Source of the DNA: an uncultured Campylobacter sp.
GTDB lineage: Bacteria; Campylobacterota; Campylobacteria; Campylobacterales; Campylobacteraceae
Length of the DNA stretch: 64,000 nucleotides
Direction of reading: 5' to 3'
NCBI RefSeq assembly: GCF_938002845.1
Contig: NZ_CALKZP010000051.1
Span: 62,001 to 126,000 of the forward strand
In this document: piece after piece, positions 17,186 to 24,340 of the stretch
Numbering within the stretch: the first letter of the stretch is position 1
Layout of the letters: every line of letters starts with the position of its first letter
Position numbers and translations under genes: made by a program
Notes under the pieces: generated by a model
Database searches by the model: none
The model's input: the letters and a program-made list of their open reading frames with translations, nothing else
What the model was told of the DNA's origin: nothing

Positions 17186-17479
17186 ATGGATCTATTTGGA
17201 TTTGACGAAAATCGGGGCGAAAGCCTATTCGGTTTTTTAATGTGCTTTGCAATGGCGGTGCAGATAAAAGAGTATTTTGCGCGCAAAAAGGCGCAAAAGA
17301 TTGCCGCAAAAATCGAAGCACAAAAGCGCTTAAGCCGCCCGGAGCTAGCTTTTATATTTAAGAATATAGATAAATTTAGCCGCGAAAAGCGAGCCGAAGT
17401 TAGGATTTCGCCTAAAGATGAGCCTTTTGTGCGCGAGCTGTCGCAAAAAAGCGGGATAAGATTTACGCGGTGCGCGTAA
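17186..17479 (+). CDS. Single opposite-strand gene inside the tail operon (moron candidate)
   Basis: This protein of about 97 aa starts at MDLFGFDENRG with AAAGGAG 8 bases upstream. An in-frame ATG at 17165 is possible but has no ribosome binding site. It has a short hydrophobic N-terminal stretch (FGFLMCFAMAV) followed by a strongly basic helical region (ARKKAQKIAAKIEAQKRL). It is transcribed against the tail operon, between the tail chaperone and the tape measure, from its own extended -10. The overlapping minus-strand frame is not protein-like. The function is unknown. Confidence 0.6.
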   Translation: MDLFGFDENRGESLFGFLMCFAMAVQIKEYFARKKAQKIAAKIEAQKRLSRPELAFIFKNIDKFSREKRAEVRISPKDEPFVRELSQKSGIRFTRCA

Positions 17480-17482
17480 AAA

Positions 17483-17982
17483 TCAGGTTTTAGCAAACTC
17501 TTTAAGCCTTTCGATACCGCTTCTTTCACTTTTTCCCTCGCTTATAAATTTTTTAAATGCCCGATCGTCCGCGAAGCGCGCAATTCTAACCGCCGCAGAA
17601 ATTTCTTTAAGCCTTTGTCCCTCTATCTGCGAAAAGCCCTCTACCGCCTCTTTTGCAAAGCTGAAAGGAAGCTCCCACGCCCTAGCTAAGCCGTGCTCTA
17701 GCAGGTAGCAGATCCAAAAGGTTATTTTTTTTTACCGCCCTCGCCGCTTGCGGTAAGATCGCCGTAGGTTAGGCGCAAAATTTCCTCATAAAGCTCATTT
17801 GCGGCGCTATAGCCTAGGTTTTCAATCTTATCTGCGCTAAGATCGCAGCACTGCTTTAAAATTTCGGCTATATCGTCGTTTTTGATGATGCCCGATTGAA
17901 TTTTATAAATCAGCCCTATGGATAATTCTCTAATCGTAATGCCGTTTTTCAACGTCTTTTTCTTAAACAGATCCATTTTCAC
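17483..17982 (-). CDS. Tail assembly chaperone G-T fusion by -1 frameshift
   Basis: The zero-frame product (86 aa, 17722-17982) ends GGKKK at GGT-A9-TAA. A slip of -1 on the nine A (plus strand T 17725-17733, containing A-AAA-AAA) continues into a frame of 80 codons starting ITFWICYLLEHG and ending at TGA 17483-17485, for 166 aa in total. A frameshifted chaperone between tail tube and tape measure is a conserved feature of long-tailed phages (lambda G/GT, Mu gp41). The downstream frame has no start of its own and is otherwise unexplained. Both products are probably needed in a fixed ratio. Confidence 0.85.
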
Positions 17983-17984
17983 TC

Positions 17985-18326
17985 CTATTTAACTCGTTTT
18001 ATAGGGAAATTTAGATCAAAAATGTAGGCGTATAGGCTTTCGCTTATAAAACGCGTTTCGGCACTTTTTAAAATGACGGCGCGGCTTGCGGCCTCATCTT
18101 TTAAAAGCTTGTCGCTAAGCGCCATAATCTCATCTAAAATTCCGTAAATTTCGCAATCTAAAGTGTTGCGCGCTAAAATGATTTGAAACTTCAGGCTAGT
18201 TTCGTTCGCACTGATACGCTCAAAGCCGCTAAAAATCAGATAATCGCCGTTTTGATCTATAAGCGCCGTATTCGCTACCGCCGTAAGATTTAGCTTAGAT
18301 TTTAAATACTCCAGCGTCTCTTTCAT
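17985..18326 (-). CDS. Phage protein upstream of the tail chaperone, 113 aa
   Basis: Composition fits a head-tail joining or tail-terminator-like protein (helical N-terminus KETLEYLKSKLNL, then beta segments). It overlaps the holin stop by 4 bp and ends 2 bp before the chaperone. The family is not recognised with certainty. Confidence 0.6.
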   Translation of the reverse strand: MKETLEYLKSKLNLTAVANTALIDQNGDYLIFSGFERISANETSLKFQIILARNTLDCEIYGILDEIMALSDKLLKDEAASRAVILKSAETRFISESLYAYIFDLNFPIKRVK

Positions 18327-18625
18327 TTTGGCTCCTCATCGTCTCTTAGCGTAAATTTTTCTTTAAAAAAGTTTATTGCTATATCTAAAACCCCGCTTCC
18401 CTTAAACGCTCCTATCCCGCAAATCGCAAGGCTAAGGCGCATATCCTTGGCATAAAAAAATGCGATCTCATAAATGATATAGGCGCTAAAACATCCATCG
18501 CAAAGCCTTGTAAAAAACGAACGTAGCGCTACCGCCGGCGATTTTTCGGTTACGGAAGGCTGTCTAAACCATGCTACTATGCTGCCTGCGACGCCGACGG
18601 CACAGACATAAGCAAGATACTCCAT
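18323..18625 (-). CDS. Putative phage holin
   Basis: This 100-aa membrane protein has hydrophobic segments at about residues 4-20, 45-60 and 67-85 and a charged tail (FTLRDDEEPK). This suits the LydA/holin-type proteins of transposable phages. It sits in a cassette with a second small membrane protein and a spanin pair. Holins form inner-membrane lesions that time lysis. Assignment rests on topology and context. Confidence 0.65.
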   Translation of the reverse strand: MEYLAYVCAVGVAGSIVAWFRQPSVTEKSPAVALRSFFTRLCDGCFSAYIIYEIAFFYAKDMRLSLAICGIGAFKGSGVLDIAINFFKEKFTLRDDEEPK

Positions 18626-18628
18626 TTC

Positions 18629-18817
18629 TCATACTTTGCCGTGTGGGCTCAAGCGCCCAGGAGACGCCGTAAGCGCCCCGCTAATGCCTATACAGCACGA
18701 CCACGCCAAAAATAGCGCATTCGTATTGCGGATAAAAAGCTCAAGTAACGTAAAAAGCTCTAAATTAAAAATTACTAAAAGCACCGCGCGCAGTAGATAG
18801 AGCAGAACGGGTCTCAT
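18629..18817 (-). CDS. Small membrane protein of the lysis cassette
   Basis: This 62-aa protein has two hydrophobic helices (about 3-27 and 33-50). The lipoprotein gene upstream overlaps it by 4 bp. It may be a second holin or antiholin. Confidence 0.55.
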   Translation of the reverse strand: MRPVLLYLLRAVLLVIFNLELFTLLELFIRNTNALFLAWSCCIGISGALTASPGRLSPHGKV

Positions 18818-19056
18818 TCATTCGCTCCCTGCGTGCAATCTTTTGCGATCTGTTCGCACTTTAGAAAATATGCCATTAGCGCCTTGTGCGCCTCGAAATC
18901 CGAGCTTTCGGCGGGGCGTAGCGGCATTTTTAGGTTGCATTTTACGGGGATGAATACCTGCTTTATCTGCGGCTCTTTTGCCCCGCAGCCGCCAAGAGCA
19001 AAGACGCTAAAAAGCGCTATTAAAAAGCATTTTATACGCTCTAAGCTCACTCTCAC
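18814..19056 (-). CDS. Outer-membrane spanin lipoprotein (Rz1-like)
   Basis: This 80-aa lipoprotein has a signal peptide and lipobox ALGGC (Cys24). The short mature part contains the Rz1-like segment QIKQVFIPVKCNLKMPLRP. It starts inside the 3' end of the Rz-like gene in another frame, the classic overlapping Rz/Rz1 arrangement. Together they would fuse the inner and outer membranes at the end of lysis. Confidence 0.75.
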   Translation of the reverse strand: MRVSLERIKCFLIALFSVFALGGCGAKEPQIKQVFIPVKCNLKMPLRPAESSDFEAHKALMAYFLKCEQIAKDCTQGANE

Positions 19057-19315
19057 AGCCTTTGTCCTTTATATAAATTTTTGAGACGCTCTTGATTTTA
19101 TCCTCATTCAGCCCGCTTGCTTTAATCTGCAGCGACTTTATCGCCGCATTTTGTAAGCTTAGGCTTGCCGCGCAGCTTTGAGCTTCCGCCTGCTTTGAAG
19201 CGTAGGCATTATTAAGAGACGAAATTTCAAATTTCAGCTTCGTAATCCATGCTGTGCTTAGCACGCAGACCGCAATTAGAGCGTAACCCAAAGCCCGCAC
19301 GTTCAAAAAAGGCAT
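19007..19315 (-). CDS. Inner-membrane spanin (Rz-like)
   Basis: This 102-aa protein starts at MPFLNVRALGYALIAVC, giving one N-terminal membrane anchor and a periplasmic helical coiled coil (KLKFEISSLNNAYASKQAEAQ). I prefer the ATG at 19315 (GGAGAGGGTC upstream) to a longer frame running back to 19432, which would overlap the tail-tube gene. The last 50 bp overlap the Rz1-like gene. Confidence 0.7.
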   Translation of the reverse strand: MPFLNVRALGYALIAVCVLSTAWITKLKFEISSLNNAYASKQAEAQSCAASLSLQNAAIKSLQIKASGLNEDKIKSVSKIYIKDKGCESELRAYKMLFNSAF

Positions 19316-19325
19316 GACCCTCTCC

Positions 19326-20054
19326 TTAAAGAGCGCAAATTTCAAAGAATTGATTCCCAGCCGCACGGGTTTCGTCTTTGAGAATATCGACGCTGAAACT
19401 GATAGAAAGCCAATCATCGCCTTTAAGTGCAAAATCTCCGTCCGCTCTTAAGGAGCATTTATAAAAAGTCGCCTTCATCGCGCTTCCCGTCGCCGCCTCG
19501 CCGATAAACATAAGCGCGCACTCCAGTTTGCTGTTTTTAAAGGCGCTCATCTTCTCCTTTTGGATACCGGCGCTCAGCGCCAAAGTAACCTCTCCGGAAA
19601 TATCTTTTAGAAATTCGACTATACCGCTATTTGCGTGATACTTATAGTCCTCATCCTTTTTTGGAGCGGTGCCGCCTCCGCCTACGGTGGCACTAAGATT
19701 GCCGCCTACGGCTCCTAGATCGACGATTTCGCCCGCTTTCGCGTCGGTAATTTTAACGCTTGCCGTCTTGCCGCTTTGCGACGTTTCGCCAAAATAGGCT
19801 CTGGCTAAATTCTTTATCGAAATTTCATCACTTTTAAAGCTCATACTCGCACTTTGGCTTTTTACGATAGTCTTATCTATCGCCTGCGTTGCCCCCTCAG
19901 TGTTGGTATGCTCTAGCTTCTCAAGCTCGGTCTTTATGCTTACCTCCGAGCTGAGCCCGAAGTATTCAAATCTACCCGTAGGCTTGCCCTCTTTATAGAC
20001 GTCGATATAGAGTTTACCGCCGCCAAGGGTTACGTAATCGCTACTGCTAGCCAT
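19326..20054 (-). CDS. Major tail tube protein
   Basis: This 242-aa beta-rich protein beginning MASSSDYVTLGGGKLYIDVY resembles the tail tube proteins of B3-like transposable siphoviruses. Features include ASMSFKSDEISIKNLARAYFG, a glycine-rich middle loop and a C-terminal LSISFSVDILKD. It lies downstream of the head genes and upstream of lysis genes and chaperone. No sheath gene accompanies it. Confidence 0.7.
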   Translation of the reverse strand: MASSSDYVTLGGGKLYIDVYKEGKPTGRFEYFGLSSEVSIKTELEKLEHTNTEGATQAIDKTIVKSQSASMSFKSDEISIKNLARAYFGETSQSGKTASVKITDAKAGEIVDLGAVGGNLSATVGGGGTAPKKDEDYKYHANSGIVEFLKDISGEVTLALSAGIQKEKMSAFKNSKLECALMFIGEAATGSAMKATFYKCSLRADGDFALKGDDWLSISFSVDILKDETRAAGNQFFEICAL

Positions 20055-20070
20055 ATTTTTCTCCTTTGTT

Positions 20071-20376
20071 TTAAATTTGATTTAGCTCGCTCTTGCGCTG
20101 CCCGCTTTTGATTATCCCGCCGCTGCCGTCGTCATTTTTTATCGCTGCCGCTTCTTTTAGAGCTTCGTTTGCCAGTATCTGATCCAGCTGCGTCGGCTCT
20201 ATTTTCAGTAGTAGCTTGAGTCGAAACATCGCCAGATCCATTAGCGAGGGTTTCGGAATCGCCTTTTTCTTGCTCAGCGCTCTGGCTTCCTCCATCGCTC
20301 GCTTCGCTAGAGCTTCGCTCACTTCCGCCTTGTTGAATAGACTCTGCCTCGCTCTGCTTAGAAATTCCTCGTCCAT
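20071..20376 (-). CDS. Phage protein, 101 aa (overlapping-frame pair, partner 1)
   Basis: A helical protein (MDEEFLSRARQSLFNKAEVSEALAKRA and MDLAMFRLKLLLKIEPTQLDQILANEA) with GGAGG 11 bases before the ATG. It reads in a different frame over nearly the whole 91-aa gene at 20132-20407. Its position between major head and tail tube suits a head-tail connector (Gp36-like). Amphipathic helices argue for coding. Confidence 0.6.
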   Translation of the reverse strand: MDEEFLSRARQSLFNKAEVSEALAKRAMEEARALSKKKAIPKPSLMDLAMFRLKLLLKIEPTQLDQILANEALKEAAAIKNDDGSGGIIKSGQRKSELNQI

Positions 20377-20407
20377 CTTCTAAAAAATCCTCCGCACAAT
20401 AATGCAT
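20132..20407 (-). CDS. Ser/Gly/Glu-rich phage protein, 91 aa (overlapping-frame pair, partner 2)
   Basis: It starts 10 bp after the major head stop with a strong AAGGAG. The N-terminus MHYCAEDFLEDGRG looks folded, as in short Gp35-like proteins. The rest is low complexity (serine, glycine, glutamate, lysine). It may be genuine with a disordered tail, or only a short functional leader before the 101-aa frame. Confidence 0.5.
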   Translation of the reverse strand: MHYCAEDFLEDGRGISKQSEAESIQQGGSERSSSEASDGGSQSAEQEKGDSETLANGSGDVSTQATTENRADAAGSDTGKRSSKRSGSDKK

Positions 20408-20416
20408 CTTATCTCC

Positions 20417-21280
20417 TTATTTTCCCGTGGACATATAGGCAAGTTGCCATAACGCGTATCCTGCATTCATAAAGCTTTTGCAGCCAAATAGTGCAGCGTC
20501 CTTCATAAATTTATGATCGTCGCTGCTCTCAAAGACGCCATCTTTTGCAACTTGAAGCACAAAAGGGCGCACCGGTTTGCCTAGATCCATCAAATACCAC
20601 TCAGTGCCCGCGATCTCCGGCAAAACGAGCAAGCTGTAGCGTTTAAAAGTAGGGTTTGTTTCGCCTGCGGTTAAATGCTCCTTATTTACCGCAGTAATTG
20701 CTGCGGCAAGGTTTTTAGGACCGCAGATTAGATGCGTCGGACTTACGCCCAGGGCTTGCCCGGTGTCGCCTTTGATGCTGATCATATAGGCCTCCGCAGC
20801 TAAAAGATGCGCCGTATCCAGCGCGCCGGTGCCGCTATTTGCATAGGTATCGCTACCAGATGCATGGTCGGCGGCAAAAAACGCCTTGCCGTCGTAGCAT
20901 TTACCCTTTGCGGGATCGGCTGCAGTCGCAAGGATCTTCGCTACCAGCGCGCCGCCGAATTTTTTCGCGTTGAACGCCATCTGCTCGATCGCAGGCTTAT
21001 AGAGCCCGACCTTGTCATATTCAAGATGAGTATTCGGCACCGTAACGCTCGCTTCAAAAGGCTGATTTTCTAGCGCATAGCCATAATCCTTGAACTTTTT
21101 GATATCTCTATCGCCGACCCACTCTTTCATCATCGGAAAGTTACCCAGCCAAACATATTTCTCGCTTAGATCGTTGCTGTCTATGCGCATAGCAAGAACA
21201 TCCGCCTCGCTTTTGGTATCGTTGAAGGTCTTTTGAAAGACCGCCTTAAAGCCGATCGATGTCTCTTCAAAATTTGCCAT
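20417..21280 (-). CDS. T: Major head protein (Mu gpT family)
   Basis: This 287-aa protein is typical of Mu-like gpT. Conserved stretches include SEKYVWLGNFPMMKEWVGDRDIKKFKDYGYAL, the KCYDGKAFFAADH loop and a C-terminal FGCKSFMNAGYALWQLA. It is the capsid shell subunit. Its start overlaps the stop of the protease/scaffold gene. Confidence 0.92.
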   Translation of the reverse strand: MANFEETSIGFKAVFQKTFNDTKSEADVLAMRIDSNDLSEKYVWLGNFPMMKEWVGDRDIKKFKDYGYALENQPFEASVTVPNTHLEYDKVGLYKPAIEQMAFNAKKFGGALVAKILATAADPAKGKCYDGKAFFAADHASGSDTYANSGTGALDTAHLLAAEAYMISIKGDTGQALGVSPTHLICGPKNLAAAITAVNKEHLTAGETNPTFKRYSLLVLPEIAGTEWYLMDLGKPVRPFVLQVAKDGVFESSDDHKFMKDAALFGCKSFMNAGYALWQLAYMSTGK

Positions 21281-21642
21281 TATTTAATCCCCTTTGCATA
21301 TTCCTCTTCGCTAAGCCCTAAAAGAGAGGCCACCTTTTTCTGCTCGTCGCTTAGGGAGGACGCGCTATTTTTTTGAAGCTCCTTTTTGCCGAAAAACGCG
21401 CCCAAAAGGGAGCTAAGCTTTTGCACCTGTCCGTCTAGCGCCGTGATCTTTTCCTCTATCGCGTTGTTTTCTTTTGCATTCGCTTCGCTTTCTGCGGCAG
21501 TACTCTCTTTCGCGTTTGCTTCGCTTTTTTGAGCCGCCGTATCCTCCGCTTTGTCGCGAGCGGCAAAATTTGCGCAAAGCTCCTCTATTTGCTTGCCCAT
21601 GGCGTCTATCTTCGCCGAAAGCTCCGAAATTTCTTTATTCAT
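21280..21642 (-). CDS. Internal-start scaffold protein (Z-like)
   Basis: An internal ATG at protease codon 141 (MNKEISELSAK) is preceded by AAAGGAG with 8-9 bases spacing. It would produce a 120-aa free scaffold, as in Mu where Z is encoded within I. The SD placed inside the linker is the evidence; expression is inferred. Confidence 0.6.
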   Translation of the reverse strand: MNKEISELSAKIDAMGKQIEELCANFAARDKAEDTAAQKSEANAKESTAAESEANAKENNAIEEKITALDGQVQKLSSLLGAFFGKKELQKNSASSLSDEQKKVASLLGLSEEEYAKGIK

Positions 21643-22062
21643 CTCTTCCTCTCCTTTTGAGTTGATTGCATTATTTAGCAAATTTGGGCGATTTACAAGT
21701 CCTACGCTATCAAGCCCGATCACCCGTCTATTCTCGCCCATATCAAAAACGGGGCTTAGGTATCGATATGCCCGCGAGCCGATAAGCTCCTCACCCGTTT
21801 TATTTAGGCTTAGGCTAGCGTAAATCCCGCCATCTCTAAGCTCGAAACTATCCTTATCAAACCACCCTAAAGCTGCGCCGAAGCTGTGGTTTTCATCAAG
21901 GGCGATATCAAGGGCGTTTTTTTCTATGGAGGCTATCAGTGCGGCGCCGTCAATCCGAAACGCTCGCCCGTCAAGACCTATCACTTCGCCGACCGGCGAA
22001 ACCTTTACCTTTTCGTCCTGCTTAAAATTTAGCTCTAAAACGCTATTTATGCCTTGTCTCAT
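21280..22062 (-). CDS. Phage protease I with scaffold domain
   Basis: This 260-aa Mu gpI-type prohead protease has LDENHSFGAALGWF (candidate catalytic His59 in the ENHSFG region) and a YLSPVFD segment around Ser103 that fits this family. The C-terminal third is a lysine/glutamate/alanine-rich coiled coil with the repeat KSEANAKES, AESEANAKEN, characteristic of a scaffold. It is the first gene of the leftward structural operon. Confidence 0.87.
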   Translation of the reverse strand: MRQGINSVLELNFKQDEKVKVSPVGEVIGLDGRAFRIDGAALIASIEKNALDIALDENHSFGAALGWFDKDSFELRDGGIYASLSLNKTGEELIGSRAYRYLSPVFDMGENRRVIGLDSVGLVNRPNLLNNAINSKGEEEMNKEISELSAKIDAMGKQIEELCANFAARDKAEDTAAQKSEANAKESTAAESEANAKENNAIEEKITALDGQVQKLSSLLGAFFGKKELQKNSASSLSDEQKKVASLLGLSEEEYAKGIK

Positions 22063-22235
22063 ACTGCCTCCGTCTCGAAATTTGGCGGTATTATACGGAC
22101 AAACGCCGTTAAAATCACTCTATTTAGGGGCTATCAAGAGTGAAACGGAAAAAAATTCGGGCTAAAATGCGAGATAAAAATAAAATCGTCGCGCATAGCA
22201 AAGTGAGACGACGCGCAAATTTAAGGAGGTAAGCC
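22063..22235. promoter_or_regulatory. Divergent late promoter region between head and tail operons
   Basis: This 173-bp spacer separates the leftward protease operon from the rightward terminase operon. On the minus strand a TATAAT lies at 22090-22095 without a recognisable -35, which suits an activator-dependent late promoter. On the plus strand AAGGAGGT precedes the terminase small-subunit start. Confidence 0.5.
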
Positions 22236-22703
22236 TTGGACGTTAAAACTGCACGCGATATGTTTATCAAAGGCTACTCAATCACCGACATCGCTACTGC
22301 TTGCGGCGTAAGTCGCCAAAGTATCTATGCCGCCAAGGCTAGAGCAAAAGCCACGGGCGAGGACTGGGATGAGCTAGCGCTTGCGAAAAACAGAGAGCAG
22401 AGTAATACCATCAAAAGCGAGCAAGGTTTTATTCTCGCGCTGATAGAAAGCTTCGAGCGGGCGTTTTCACAGATGCAAGAGCTGCCGCCGCAGGAGAGAC
22501 TCGAAATTTTAAAAAACTATACGCAAACCTATTATAGCCTTAAAGCCCCGCTTAAAACGGATATAAAGGCTCAAATACTAGACGCCGCAAGTCGCGCGAT
22601 AAATGAGATTGCTGATCTTGCCATGAAGAAAAAATGCGATGCCGTGACAGAGTTTTTAGCTGCGAATGCGGATGAAATTTTAAGACGGGTGCTTAAGCAA
22701 TGA
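22236..22703 (+). CDS. DUF1804-family small terminase subunit
   Basis: This 155-aa protein has an N-terminal helix-turn-helix (YSITDIATACGVSRQSIYAAKARAKATGEDWDE), the hallmark of DUF1804 proteins of Mu-like phages, and a helical oligomerisation region. It probably recognises phage DNA for packaging. The start is TTG with a strong AAGGAGGT 7 bases upstream. Its end overlaps the large terminase by 4 bp. Confidence 0.8.
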   Translation: MDVKTARDMFIKGYSITDIATACGVSRQSIYAAKARAKATGEDWDELALAKNREQSNTIKSEQGFILALIESFERAFSQMQELPPQERLEILKNYTQTYYSLKAPLKTDIKAQILDAASRAINEIADLAMKKKCDAVTEFLAANADEILRRVLKQ

Positions 22704-24211
22704 ATGAAGATATCGAAGCACTGCGCATCAAGCTCAAATCCCTAAGGCGCGCCATCGATCCGCAAAGAGACGGCAGGATAAAGACTGCGCGCGCAAGCTT
22801 TAAAGAGTGCGTACGGATCTATTTTAGCGCTCACGTACGCCTGCCCGAAACTTCTAAATTTCGAGCAGATTTTTATAAAAATGAGGCGAAGCTAAGCACG
22901 AAAAATAGGCATCTGCTCTTTAAAGCTTACAGAGGAGCTGCCAAAACTACCTTGATTTCAAGGCTTTGGGTGCTTTTTAATACTGCGGTAACTGCGCGAA
23001 AGCGAAACTGCGTAATCATTAGCGCGACGATTAATCTCTCTAAAAAGACGATCGAGTTCATAAAAAATGAGCTTGAGGAAAACGAACTTTTGATTAGAGA
23101 TTTTGGTATCAGCAAGGGCGATAAATGGACGGAGGAGGAGATCGTATTTTATAGCGGTAAGCAGGCGTTTAAAATTTCCGCTTACGGCGCAGGCAAAAAG
23201 ATCCGCGGCGAAAACTGGCGAGGATTTCGTCCGGATCTTATCATTTGCGACGATCTGGAAAACGACGAAAACGTCAAAACGAAAGCGCAGCGCGACAAAC
23301 TTTATGAGTGGTTTGAAAAGGCTATTATGAAGCTGCCAGCCCGCGGCGATAACGCTTATAATATCGTAGTAGTCGGTACTACGCTGCATTATGATAGCCT
23401 GCTCTTTCGCATCGAAGCAAGAGCGGATTTCAAAACTCTATCCTATCCGCTAGTGCGCGCTTTTCCCGCAAACGTAGATGAGCAAAAGTGGGATATGAAA
23501 GAGCTGCTGCTAGATGATAGCAGGCTGGATAAAGAGCGCATAAAACAGGAGTTTCTAAGCTCCAAAAGCGCCTTTATGAGCGAGTATCAAAACGAGCCGC
23601 TAAGTAAAGAGGAGGCAAGCTTTAGCGGATATCAAACTTTCGAGCAGATGCCTCTTTGCGACGCCTATTATATGGGGATTGACCCCGCATTAGGAAAAAG
23701 CAAGGGCGATTATTTCGCCGTAGCTACGCTTGGGGCTTATGAGGGCAAATTTTATGCAAGCGTTAAGATGGCAAAAGTAAAGCCCGAGCTTATGATGGAT
23801 CGTATCATAGCAGCGGCGCTTGAAATTTTACGACTTAACCGCCCGCTTAAAATCGCGATCGAAACTATTCAGTTTCAGGAGTTTTTTAAGGATATGCTCG
23901 ACAAAAAAGCCCGCGAATTAGGGCTTTATCTGCCTATCATAGAGCTTAAAAATAGCGTGCCTAAGCAGCTTCGTATCGATAGCCTAACCCCGCCTATAAA
24001 TAACGGCGTGATCCTAAGCGATAAAAACTCGCTCGTTTTCATAGACGAGCTTGATACCTACCCTAAAAGCGCGCATGATGACGGGCTGGATGCGCTAGAG
24101 ATGGCATGGCGCATCGCAAAGGTACCGGCGTTTGATTATGCAAGGGCTAGGCAGATAATAAAAGAGCGGAAACGCAAACGCGATATGATAAAAGATATGT
24201 TGCAAAGCTGA
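22700..24211 (+). CDS. Terminase large subunit (Mu Gp28-like)
   Basis: This 503-aa packaging ATPase-nuclease has a Walker A-like YRGAAKTT (about 77-84), Walker B LIICDDLEND, and a C-terminal RNase H-like nuclease with MGIDPALGKSKGD and DDGLDALEMAW acidic clusters. It drives headful packaging from the prophage ends in Mu-type phages. Confidence 0.9.
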   Translation: MNEDIEALRIKLKSLRRAIDPQRDGRIKTARASFKECVRIYFSAHVRLPETSKFRADFYKNEAKLSTKNRHLLFKAYRGAAKTTLISRLWVLFNTAVTARKRNCVIISATINLSKKTIEFIKNELEENELLIRDFGISKGDKWTEEEIVFYSGKQAFKISAYGAGKKIRGENWRGFRPDLIICDDLENDENVKTKAQRDKLYEWFEKAIMKLPARGDNAYNIVVVGTTLHYDSLLFRIEARADFKTLSYPLVRAFPANVDEQKWDMKELLLDDSRLDKERIKQEFLSSKSAFMSEYQNEPLSKEEASFSGYQTFEQMPLCDAYYMGIDPALGKSKGDYFAVATLGAYEGKFYASVKMAKVKPELMMDRIIAAALEILRLNRPLKIAIETIQFQEFFKDMLDKKARELGLYLPIIELKNSVPKQLRIDSLTPPINNGVILSDKNSLVFIDELDTYPKSAHDDGLDALEMAWRIAKVPAFDYARARQIIKERKRKRDMIKDMLQS

Positions 24212-24225
24212 TAAGAACAATGCCG

Positions 24226-24262
24226 TTTAAACGCTTTTAAAAGCCGTTTAAAAGCGTTTAAA
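24226..24262 (+). terminator. Hairpin with T-run after the terminase gene
   Basis: Perfect 16-bp arms at 24226-24241 and 24247-24262 (TTTAAACGCTTTTAAA and complement) are followed by TATTTTTGG. It may attenuate transcription between terminase and portal genes. Confidence 0.6.
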
Positions 24263-24340
24263 TATTTTTGGACGTGTGATTTACCGCCCAAGAGGCTAAA
24301 AGCGCTTAAAACGCACGCAAATGAAATTTAAGGATGATGG

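Noticed and set aside
17140..17529. Minus-strand ORF of 129 codons
   Set aside because: It is Ser/Arg/Phe-rich, lacks a good start and covers both the plus-strand gene and the frameshift frame end; it is a shadow.
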